Part shown: positions 36,302 through 48,900 of the stretch, piece after piece
How the letters are laid out: the number at the start of each line of letters is the position of its first letter
Numbering within the stretch: the stretch's first letter is position 1
Assembly (NCBI GenBank): GCA_035772405.1
Contig: JAYKKM010000047.1
Coordinates: 5,054,501 to 5,118,500, forward strand
DNA from: Chrysogorgia sp. JL179-B06
Taxonomy: Eukaryota; Cnidaria; Anthozoa; Scleralcyonacea; Chrysogorgiidae
Length of the DNA: 64,000 nt
Direction of reading: 5' to 3'
The notes under the pieces: model-generated
Seen by the model: only the letters and a program-made list of their open reading frames with translations
Database searches by the model: none
What the model was told of the DNA's origin: nothing
Program-made: the position numbers and the translations under genes

Positions 36302-39300
36302 GTATTAGGACGTTAGTATTAGGTCGTTAGTAATAGGACGTTAGTATTAGGATGTTAGTATTAGGACGTTAGTATTAGGACGTTAGTATTAGGACGTTAG
36401 TATTAGGACGTTAGTATATTAGGACGTTAGTATATTAGGACGTTAGTATCAGTGTTAGTATTAGGACGTTAGTATTAGGACGTTAGTATTAGGACGTTAG
36501 TATTAGGACGTTAGTATTAGGACGTTAGTATTAGGACGTTAGTATTAGGTCGTTAGTAATAGGACGTTAGTATTAGGACGTTAGTATTATAGGACGTTAG
36601 TATTAGGACGTTAGTATTAGGACGTTAGTATTAGGACGTTAGTATTAGGACGTTAGTATTAGGACGTTAGTATTAGGACGTTAGTATTAGGACGTTAGCT
36701 CAAATTGCTACATTAAAAGCTAAAGTAATTTATTTATAATTCAAGACACGTTTGTGTTACTAAGCTTGTACTGCTATAATAACTTGAATCTCAGTTAGGT
36801 TGGGAACATAAAGGCCAGCTGCCAGCGTTTGAATGAACCTTCTGATTTAATATCGACCTTGTCAGCTCAAAACTGGTAGTTCGCTTGAAACACAAAACTT
36901 ATATTTTGCTTTAAACTTTTTGTAATATATACTTTGCTTAAACTTTTGATTTCATTATAACCCTTTCAATAACAATTTAACCCTCGCACGCGAGAGGATA
37001 AATAAGTAATTTTTTATCAATCTTACCGAATCATCGATAACATTTTCTAACATAACGATGCAGTTTGACTGTTTCTCCCACACCATCCTCCAGAAGTCGT
37101 TGACGGTATTTTCCAATGGAAACTGGGTAGCGATATACATTCCTCGTTTTTGGTAACTCTGAAGAAAGCAAAAATAAAAAAAACATAAATTTTATATAAA
37201 TAAATAAAATATATATAAATAAAATATATAATATAAATATAATATAAATAAAATAAAATACATTTTATTTATTTGCCTTGGAAGAATAGCTCCAGCGACT
37301 TTTTTGTTACTACAACTCTACCCATTAATTAACAATTATACGATCAGTTCGATACCTATATGAGCACATAGCCGACGAGGCGCGAGATATAATCATTTCG
37401 AGTTGTTTTATACCTGATTTCTTGCTCATTGCTGATAAATAGTGACAATACCGCATAAAGGCAGTACATCTCGGTAGCGCAATGGTTAGAGTGTCTCACC
37501 AACAATCAAAAGGTTAGAGGTTCGATTCCTGTCCGGGATTCAGAATCATTTTCTGAGGATTCGAACATCACGATCGTCCATGTATCGTCATTCACTTGAG
37601 CAAAACGTTCCGCCATTTTGTTTTTTTCAATTACTAATAGGATATGAAAGCACGGTAATATAAGGACCAATGAGATTGCAGAATAGCTCATATCTAGTGG
37701 ATGTCTATATTATCCTCTCGCTTTGAATGTTTCCTTTGCAGGGTTTTATCCAAGCACTTGAGGTTAGGTCCGTTTTTTGGACAGATTGAGTTTTTTATAT
37801 ACTGGGGGCGGGGTATATGTAGGCGCCGTAAGGTGTGTTCAACTAGGGATTCGTAGGGAGGTCTCGAAAATGGGATTTCCTGCATTCTGAGAGCACTTTT
37901 GAGCGAAATCAAAACTTAATCCAATAGAAACAAGGCTATCCATGGCCACAGTATCGTCATTCACTTGAGCAAAACGGAAATGTTTGAATTCTTTGGGACT
38001 CGGAAATGGGATCCACTCGATTTCATGTTAGGTACACATTACATAATGGTTTGCATATACAATACATACCAGCGATTATAAGATGTATGTGTTGGTTCGC
38101 AGTTGTTTATGGTGGTGCTTACACATGCCTAAATCTAACGAAAACCATTGTGTGGACCTAACATGAAGTAGCATCCAACGCCACAATCCATTGCGCTGAT
38201 CAAAATGATTGTGGCCTACGAATGATTGTGGAGACGAGTTGCTAATCTTCCACTTTTATTCAATAGATATTTCAATGAGGCAAAACTTCTTACTTTATAT
38301 AGGTTACTTTGTACTGTTCATACTTCAGTGTGAAATGTAAAACTGTATTAATAATAACATATTTGGAAAGAGTGAAAGTCACAGAAATCTCGTTTAATTG
38401 TATCGTGAATATACAAATAATTTATTCGTAATTAGATAATTATAAGTATTAAATTTCCCAGATTGAGTTTCTAGGTCCGATAACTGGACCTAGAAAAGTG
38501 CTTGGATAAAACCCTGCTTTGTGAGGACGTCTAGTGTATTAGGCCCGTTTCATACGTCGAACGTTTCATATGCCGAACCTACAGTAATGAAAATTAGCAA
38601 AATCCTTTGTCCAAGCTCTTTCGAGATCTGAAACGGGCTAAAAGTCGCACTGGACTGCAATGAGTTTATTTAGTTGAACTATTGAAGTAATTCACTTAAC
38701 AATCTGTTTATATTTTCAACGTAATTAACCTTGGATTATATATGTAAAGTATACAAATAAACTATTAATATCAAGCTTTTCTTGCAAAATTCAGTTTTAT
38801 TAATTCAAACAGTCTTGACTAACCTCCTAAAGGCTTGCACCATGGTTTATGTATTGTTTAATAAACGAGCAGCAGTGTTTTATCACGTGCTGCGAGTTTA
38901 TTAAACGGCTTCAAACACGACCCATTTGATAAGTTCATTGGCGTAGTAATTTTGAAAATCGATGTTGTCTAAGCCGAGAAAATCAAAGCTAAAGTTTATG
39001 TAAATCAGGACGAATCTTTATCACATTTAAAACAACGATACGGTCGTGATTTTCTTTTGTGTTTTCCTCATGAATTATTAATGAGTGTTTGAAGTGTTTA
39101 GATGGACTAACCACAATCATGACAAGTGAAAGATTTTGAAGAATACACAGCACAATTACAACTGCCAGCTAGAAAATCCAGTTCATATGGAAATGATGTG
39201 GACACATTTGTCTAATTGAGAATAAGTGTGAAAGATGCACGACTGATAATAATGCAGCACAAATTATGCAAGTTTAGAATGAAAGGCAGTTTAAAATATA

Positions 39301-42300
39301 CCAGTTCAATTATATGCTTTATAATAAGACTTTGAATTGCATGGTTAATAATTTTAATTAAATTATAATTGAAATGCTTTAATTATAATTATAATTAATA
39401 ATTATATCTAATTATAAATTAGATAATTATATCTAATTATAAATAATTAGCCTATATACAGTAACGGTAGTAAAAAAGTAGACTACATGAATGTCTTTGT
39501 TTACACTACAAATCTATAACCAGCCTGGTTACATCTTAGCAGTGTAAACATGCATCATGCTGGTATATAGGCCTAAGAATCTGGATTTAGGGTCAATATG
39601 TGGTGATATGATGTAAGTAGTAAAAATGCTGTGGTTTATTGCTTATGGGCTGTTGTCATTTCATCCTTTTGAAATATGTGTTACCGGTTCTTGCAGTCTT
39701 GAATTTGAGTCAACGTAATTATTCAGTGTGTACAAAGTACGCGAATTAAATAGCCAGAACATAAAATGCTTGTAACGCCTATTAAAGGTGTTAAAGTGCA
39801 CCTGACATCAACATTTTTTATTGTCTTATTTGGAAGAACTTTTAAAATGATAAAGTAACTTCTTTTGAAGATTTTCGTTTATTCGCTTTCTTTTTGAGAT
39901 ATATCAGTTTGTTTGATATGCAAATGTCCAGAATTTACGTCAAACATGCATAATGACTTATCAGAGAATGTTATATATCTTTGCGTTCATCAAATAAAAA
40001 CACTAAAGTGTGAATAACACGTGTGCGTGTTTCTCCCACAACACCAAACTTCTCGATTTTAAAGGATTTCGTTCGAGAATGAAAGAGATACACACATTTC
40101 TCCAATAAGTCATTATGCATATGTGACGTAAATTCCGGACATTTGCATATCAAACAAACTGATATATCTCAAAAAGAAAGCGAAGAAACGAAAATCTTCA
40201 AAAGAAGTTACTTTATCATTTTAAAAGTTCTTCCAAATAAGATAAAAAATTTTGATGTCAGGTGCACTTTAAGTATTCTGCTGCAAATGGCTTGCGACGT
40301 CACTTGCTCGATAAAGTGGTCAGTGTTGGCAGAAATGCAAATAAATTACGCTTTTTCAGTTTTTCTCAGTGTTATTTAATTGGGCAATACATGGCTCCAT
40401 GATAGGTAGGACAACAGTAAGAAATACAAAACTTACCAGCACATGACATAACGGTCATATTCAAAATGGCGGCCTTTTTACATGGTATATTCAACTTTTA
40501 AAACTACTACATTTCGAATAGCTAAGTCATACTTCGATGTAAAATGTGCCAATGCCCTTTAAGAGATATTATATATTACACGATGAACGAATAACGATAA
40601 ACTTACATCAACAAAGCTGGCATTGATATAGTCTGATCCATCGACTCCGGGACTTTTCAGAATGGTCACTCGCGTATCTTCGTCTGCGATAAATAAAATA
40701 AAAGTTTAAAAATAACGTCTAATTACCAATTATATATATATATATAATAATTGTGGAGTCGGAGAATAAAGACAGGACTACATGTTAACTCTACAAATCT
40801 GTTTCATGAGGTAATACCTCACTCATCAGGAGTTTAATCACTGTACATGTTGATCTTAAAACAAGCGCTTTAATAGCTATGGATTTACATAAAAGTCTAT
40901 GTATTTACATAGTGTCTTGTTGCTATGAATGGATATCAACTAATTATTACACTGTAGTGCCTTTTTTCTATGCCTGCAGGCTGAGACGAGTTCGTTCCTT
41001 TTGTTCAAAGTGCAGCGGTGCGGTTGGCAAATGATAATAAACTTCTCGTTTAGGCATAAATTACATCTCTTACTTGAACTGCTATAAGACTTAGCGCGTG
41101 ATATAATTTGCCATGTAATGTCGTGTTCGATGTTGTTGTCTTTAAGGGACCAGACATGCTTACTGAGTTCTGTCGAGTTTCTGGATGACTTGTTGCGGAA
41201 TGATGCGGTGTGGTTTCTGTAACGGGTCTTAAAATCGTTTGCGGTGAGTCCGACGTACTGTACACTCTCGCATTCGTTGTTGTCCTTGCGTGTTACTCTT
41301 GCTTGGTAAATTACGGCAGTTTGCAGACATTTTCCATCTAATGGGCATGTGTTTTTTGCGCGGCAGTTGTATAATTTGGTACTATTTTCGAGGTCGCAGT
41401 TACCATGTGCTGCTAGCTGTCGTTTATTTAGATTATCGATTGTCTGTCTCACGTTGTTTACACAACTATAACTTGTGACATCTAAAAAGTTGACCACTTT
41501 TTTGTTAGCTTCGATGGTAATGCTTAATTCGTGATCTTTAAATACAAGGCAAATCTCTTTCTTTATCCTCTCGGTGTCTCTTTTTTAGATGTCACATTCA
41601 ACCTTGCTATGAATACATACAGTCCCTATACTAAGCCCAACACCACCTTGCTGTACGTCCACCGAGAGAGCAATCACCCCCCTATAATTACAAAGAATAT
41701 ACCAACGGGGATCAATAAGCGACTGTCGTCAATATCATCAGACAACAAGTCTTTCGACTTGGCTGCCACCCCCTACCAGAAAGCGTTGAACAACAGTGGG
41801 TATACCTACAAACTAGAATTTGAGCCTCCTGAAGCAAGCAGAAGAAAAAACAGACTGCGAAACAACATCTTATGGTATAATCCACCTTTCAGCAAGAGTG
41901 TCAGCAACGACATTGGAAGAAGATTTCTCACCCTAGTGGACAAGTGTTTCCCGCGAGGAAATATCTTAAAGTTATAGTTGTGTAAAGTTATAGTTGTGTG
42001 AACAACGTGAGACAGACAATCGATAATCTAAATAAACGACAGCTAGCAGCACATGGTAACTGCGACCTCGAAAATAGTACCACCAAATTATGCAACTGCC
42101 GCGCAAAAAACACATGCCCATTAGATGGAAAATGTCTGCAAACTGCCGTAATTTACCAAGCAAGAGTAACACGCAAGGACAACAACGAATGCGAGACATA
42201 CGTCGGACTCACCGCAAACGATTTTAAGACCCGTTACAGAAACCACACCGCATCATTCCGCAACAAGTCATCCAGAAACTCGACAGAACTCAGTAAGCAT

Positions 42301-42652
42301 GTCTGGTCCCTTAAAGACAACAACATCGAACACGACATTACATGGCAAATTATATCACGCGCTAAGCCTTATAGCAGTTCAAGTAAGAGATGTAATTTAT
42401 GCCTAAACGAGAAGTTTATTATCATTTGCCAACCGCACCGCTGCACTTTGAACAAAAGGAACGAACTCGTCTCAGCCTGCAGGCATAGAAAAAAGGCACT
42501 ACAGTCTAGTAGTACAGTGTAATAATTAGTTGATATCCATTCATAGCAGCAAGACACTATGTAAATACATAGACTTTTATGTAAATCCATAGCTATTAAA
42601 GCGCTTGTTTTAAGATCAACATGTACAATGATTAAACTCCTGATGAGTGAGG

Positions 42653-42720
<68 letters not shown>

Positions 42721-42882
42721 GTGTAGCCATGACCTCATGCTTTGTCCCCCACATACGCCCCCACTTTCCGGCAGAAAGCCTATAAATAAGCGGTCATCCC
42801 TTTCGATATTGTCACTGCCTGAAGATTCTTTTACAGATGAAACAAGTTGTAGCAGACCAGTTTTGAGGTAAGCGAAAATCTA

Positions 42883-42934
<52 letters not shown>

Positions 42935-45900
42935 CACATGACTTATATACGCATTTTCATTGGTTCTTGCATATGATCTATTAAAGGACATATACATGGA
43001 TAGCATCAAATCACGTCAGCAGCTTCTTACCGTTGTGATGTCATCTGTGCGTCTATAACTGAACAGACAACGGCAAAATGGAATCTATTTGATAAATATA
43101 TAATATATACACTGTATAAATAGTACTCACAGGGCAAAACATCACGGGAACGGTTTTTGTCAACGTTGTATGGTCTGCTGCCCTCCTCTGTGTTGTTCTT
43201 GCTAAAGGTATACTTATTAAGAACCTACAAAGAGAGAGAAAGATGTATTTCTAAATCATATAAAACTAGAGTGTTTCATGTGCTACATATGTTTAAGAAA
43301 AGAGAGGAACCTATCGACCCAATTTCAATAGGCCAAGATAATCAAGGAGCCAACAAGTTTGGTCTTTCACACTTTTACTCGTTATCGTCCTGAATCATAA
43401 TTGATAGTACTACAGTGATTAAAAAACAGGTAAGCTAGGCGTACATGTATCTGCGCCTACAATCGGTTGTTATTAGTCGTGCGTTATCGTTGCCACTTTG
43501 AACGCGGAAGCAGTTTGGAATTTGATTGGCTCCGAAACTAAGCTATTGTTACTTACATCACTCATCAGCACGACTACAATATATCTGCGCGTGCCCAGAT
43601 ACAAAATCTCTAAAAAAGATGCATCCTACATGTATGTCCAAATTACATTCTTCATTAATCTAAATTAGAACGGAGGAAGAGTATCCATTGCAGTGCTGTG
43701 AAAATACAGTGTGTATAAGGTAGCTGGGCCATTCTATTACATCTTAAAGTGTCACTGAGACGAAAAATCGACCTCGCAATTTTTTCAAAATATTTATGCT
43801 ACAACCTTTAATGGCATGTGACTAACTTCTGTGCAAAATTTGGACCGATATAAACGAACTGGTTTAAAGTTATAGGCTTCTAAAATGCTGAAAATCGCGT
43901 CCGCCATTAAATTACATCCATATTGGATTTTGATACCTGAGAAGGGTTTTGACGTCATAGTCTTAACGTTTAATGATTGTTTTGGTTCTGCGACTGCAAC
44001 GGAATCTTCGAACACATCATGCGACTAAACAAGAGCCAAATCTGATTCCAAAATTCGCGCATTTGATGACAGTGCGATACTGCGAATACCTCTTCCTTCA
44101 GTAATATAATATATATAGCTTACCAGGCCTGTGAAAGCTTTAGCCTTGACTTTGTCTTAATAATAATTGTGGTTTGACTTTATCTACTTACAGTTACAGG
44201 TTTCTACAGGCACATTTTGCGACTCCACCGGTATTTCTCATCAAGACGTCTTTACCTAATCTCGTGGAGTCGTGCTGTTGCAAGTCCATTATACCAACAT
44301 TGCTAAATCATGACAATCACTATTATAGAGAGTTTTACTGCGATTATAAAAATCGTCAACAGTGAATATGTACACCAAAACTATAGGGCAGTCTTCTGCG
44401 TTAACCATCTTTTGCTGTGAACAACCACAGTGGAACAACCCATCTAAACGCATTATTAGATGCACTCAAGTTTATATACTAATAGGATTTTGTTATGTTT
44501 CCTTCGAATTTTGTTTGCTCATCTTGGTTCAAACATTATTTAAGAAATTGTTATATTATAGCTTCCATAAAATTATTGTCAGCGTAATTTGTAGCTGTAA
44601 ATTTTTGAATCTAATAATCAATAAAGAAATTTAATTAAGCGGCATGGAATATTGAAGTACTTGTAATAATGTGACGATCTTGCTTTATTAAAATAATCCA
44701 CGGCAGAATAGGCTATCGACGAAAAATGTTTTCCTCATACTCACAGACATGAGACATAGCATGCAAAAATTAGATAGCTTTGTTCGCGCAAACGTAACCC
44801 AGTTTACTCATTTATAATGTTGCCAATTGGACTTATAAACAAAGGGCTATCTCTGGTTAAGCATGTGATTCATTTGTATAGTTCTGTATTCACAGTACCT
44901 TTGCATATTCAATTTATTTGTTTTATTTACTTGTGATTTCCTACTACCACACTGCGAGAGGTTCTATAGGGTTAAGACTATGTCGTCACAGGCTTCTCAA
45001 GTTACGTTGCAGCGCTTTGAGTAATTTTAATGGCGGACGTCAAATTTGAGATTTCAAGTCGCTGTAACAGCGCCGTTTTTTTTAATTTCGACATAAAACT
45101 TCGTACAGTAGGTCATGGGTAGGTGTACTTCACAGTTATGAAATAAAAATGGGGTGTGAAATTTTCGTCTCAGTGACACTTTAAAAAGCAAGAGCTCATG
45201 CAGGTTGATGAACTAATTCATAATACAACGAAAACAGACCTGAAATTGGTTGTGCATCATAGTTTGATCGGGATTGTCTGGGTCCTTACGATGAAGTTGA
45301 TTCATCTTTACACGGAGGTCAGCGGCATTGATTTCATTATCACCACATTCGACGGCTTCCAGCACGGCTTTATGTAAGAATACGTACTGGGACTAAAAGG
45401 TTTGATAAAAACAAGTGAAAGAAAACAAGTTAACGTTTGCTGTTAGTCAAGCTGTTAGCACTCAAGTGAGCCACACTCGAATATATAACTCGTAAGTTCG
45501 TAACCTTCTGAACACTAATCTGATTTTCATATAATTGAGCAACCAATATTCAAAATGAAAAGAGAGGTTAATTACATTCGATATAAGGGACTTGTCAGAA
45601 ATTAGCAGGGGGGGGAGGGTGTGTGAAAATGTTTAATAAAGCAACTGAAATATAATGACCCTCCCCAAGTATGGGATTGAAATGTCTAAGATCCTCCGCT
45701 ACTGCATAAATAATACCTCCACATTTGTTTTACAGTAGCAGGAGGAAAATGGTGAAAAAACTTGAATTTTTATTCACCTTCGACGAACATAACAAATGGC
45801 GTCTTTGTTAGAAAAACTGCGCAAAAGCGAGTTTTTGGTTCAATGTTTGTGCCCTCTAATGTGGGAATCCCCGTCTGATCTATCTCAAATTTGGAGGCGC

Positions 45901-48900
45901 CATTGGGGTAACGCACTGCATTCCAAGTTAATCTGATTCTGACTGCTGATCACTCAACTCTCCTATTTCTTCTATAACCATATCTTCATCACTTTCACTT
46001 GAAGAATCAGCATATTGTAAGTGATGGATGATAGCCCTGACTTTCTCTAATTTGTTTTTGTTACGCACTACAGATTATACTTTTCTATGTCTTGTCAAGG
46101 ACACAAACACGCTGTTTTTATCGAGCATTTTATGCCAGTCAAAATCCTCACAAGACATACTGTTTTCTTGTAGATTTTCCCCTTTCGTTAACATTTTTCT
46201 CTTCTCATTCATCATATCTGCAAATGGTTTAGATGTTCTAGGGGTATTTTGAACACTTGAAGCATCCTCCACACTGATTTTCTTCTCTTTATGAAGTGCC
46301 CTTAATCGTGCTCTTGGGTGGAAATCATCTACTTCCCTTCTCATATCACCATTTTCCTTTGTAGTTGGCGTATCTTCAAGAGGTAATGAGCGTGAGACCA
46401 AGCGGTTCTCATGGTAGTGAAACTTTGGGAGCTTGTTGGTGTCTGGAATTCCACTTTAACGCTCTGTCGTCAACCAATGCTTCACCAATGGCAGCATTGG
46501 AACGCTCAGCCTCATTTGGCCTGAGTCATGCGGTGCTCTGTGAATCCTATTCATGTGAGTCCAACCATTGATTCTTGAAATCTCAACGTCTCTGTATCTC
46601 ACTTCTACATTAGAAATACCAACGCGTGGGCCAGAGTCAGTTGCTTGAAGAATGTAGTCACAAAGTGGGGGTAATTGCAGGTTACCAATGAATGTGAAGC
46701 TTTACAAAGATTATTAACTTTTTCCAGATGTGCCCAAAGACAGTTTACATTTGCTGTGGCTTCCCTATCCATTTTGTCATTTAGTTCTTGAATGTCATTG
46801 ATAAGACTAAGGAGCTCTACTCCATTGACAATGTCATTAAGATTGGTCAGTTAATAGAATTAAAAGAAAAGTGTGCACGTCTCTTCAAAACGACATACTC
46901 TAAGCCAAAAAGTAGAAAACGAAAACAGAAACAAAACAAAACAGAATGGAAGCTAACTGCCAAGTGATAATTGGAACCATTGTACCTCAACACAATCATA
47001 GTGATGCAGAGCCCATAGGGGGCCCCCGGAACTCCATTACGAAGGGCTCAGTACTCTATCAAGGAAACAGTTACCTTACAATCAGTATGCATTTAAAAAG
47101 GGACTGTTCACTAAAGCTGCCCAGGAAACTATTCAGCAATATCTGACCTTTATCATGAGTGACAACAGTGACGGTAATGATATTAATGGTGATGATGACA
47201 TTATCAGTGATGATAATGATGATTTCGATGACGATGGTGGTACAAGCAGTGCTGATGGTGCTGATGGTGAGATCAGTTCTTCTGAGATACTTGACAATTG
47301 AAGTTTCACAGACACGAAACGGGAGCTGCTGTTACATTGGGCTGATGTTAGATTGGGCTGTTTACATTTATATTTCTAATAGCTTACTTGCTTGCCTTGT
47401 TAATACTGGTATTTGACAGGAAATGTCTTGTATGCCATGATTTTTATGCATAGTTTGTATTCATGTCATAAAATAAACATATCTTCATGCTCACGTTGGC
47501 ATATTTTTTTGTGACCCTCCCTGTTTTGCTGTCCATTTTTCCATGACCCTCCTTTTCGAAGGGCTCAAAAAGTTGTTACCCTTCCCTGTTTTCCAGCCCC
47601 TCCCCCCTGCTAATTTCTGACAAGTCCCTAAGTACTGGTTCGCATGCACAAATTGGGCTACACGTTGCGTTATGACAATTTATAATTTGTTAGACAAGTT
47701 GGTCCGAGCATCAGAAGGTTACGGGTTCGATCCCCATGCAGGACTACGCTTTCCTGAAGTTAACAGCTTGATTATAGAAAACGTTAAACTCAATATGATT
47801 ACCAAGCTGCAACCTCTCGACTCAAAAGTGTAGATTGTTCAAATGGAACGGATGTCGGCGATATAGAAATAGTTCATGTCGAAATAGAATATAAAGGTGG
47901 TTGGTATAAAGGATGAAAATAATAAAGATAAATTCGAAGAACGTGACTGGCAAATAAGCTGCCCACCATGCATCATCGGAACAAAGGTCAGGACAATTAG
48001 ACATAGACACACACATGGGGAACATTCGACGATGCACGCAATCTATGCAACATGAGAGGATTTTCAGTATATCAGAGCATACGGGGACATTTGAATATCA
48101 ATAATTCCTCAAACTAATTGTGAATATATACATGTGAGTCCTGCAACTAGTGCAACTGGAGAGAGGTCATTTTCTGCCACCAGAAGACTAAAAACATGGC
48201 TTCACGCAAATATGTCACAGAAAAGATTTTAAAATCTTACAGTACTGCATGTCCACAAGCAAAGAACTGAAAAACTTGATCTAGTCTCGGTGGCAAATGA
48301 ATTTGTGGCACAAAACGAAAATCGGAAAAGAAATTTCGGCGTATTCTCCATTTAAAAACACCAGTACTACTTTACTAAGAAGTTATAACTTATTGTTATT
48401 TCAAATTAATGTTTTTGTAATGTACGACCAGATTAACACCTAGTGTTTAATCTAGATGCTTTATTGTATGTGATAGAGTATTGGGGTAGAGACAAAAGTT
48501 GGTCCTTTGATCGCACAGTTAGCTGTGCAAGATTCGTGTTTAATTGTTAATTATTACTTACACCCATCCCATTTCATAACCAATACAAGATTATCGGTTT
48601 TGACTTTTGGGGGTTACTTGAATTAAAAGTTCTCCTTACTCCTAACGTCTAATGAGCAATGGTAAGCGGTTATTTTGAAACTTGTTGCAAATCTTGCGTT
48701 GGGGCTCTGTTAAAAGTGATGTGTTTCACCTTTCAGAATTTTGTAAAATTGCTCTCCAAAATGCAGGAAATGCCCTTTCCGAGAGTCTAGATTTCAAAAT
48801 TTCCCGGGGTAGTATCCCTCCGCACCCCCAACATAAACGTACACCTCGTACCTTCGGCGCTCTGTTGTGCCCCACCCCTCCCCCACCCACACTTTTAAAA

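Larger units (their letters stand above)
40730..42719. mobile_element. Head-to-head pair of Penelope-like retroelement fragments
   Basis: A minus-strand copy (41580 down to about 40750) and a plus-strand copy (about 41578-42651) meet head to head. Both carry the Cys-rich plus GIY-YIG-type C-terminal domain and near-identical 3' sequences, and both ends run into (TA)n microsatellites (40730-40748 and 42652-42718). The minus copy retains [28 protein letters not shown] and then jumps to SYSCVNN, lacking about 400 bp; the plus copy starts at FLDVTFNLA and retains exactly that missing part. Confidence 0.88.

Noticed and set aside
37468..37539. Functional tRNA gene
   Set aside because: Acceptor and T arms fit, but the anticodon arm cannot pair and no credible anticodon can be assigned; recorded as tRNA-like instead.
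39971..40379. Two short proteins within a palindromic element
   Set aside because: The frames lie in the arms of a foldback MITE and recur in the second copy at 53.2-53.8 kb as reflections of the repeat.
46075..46401. Intact host gene on the minus strand
   Set aside because: The open part is embedded between TIRs of a DNA transposon and is continuous in sequence with stop-interrupted segments on both sides.
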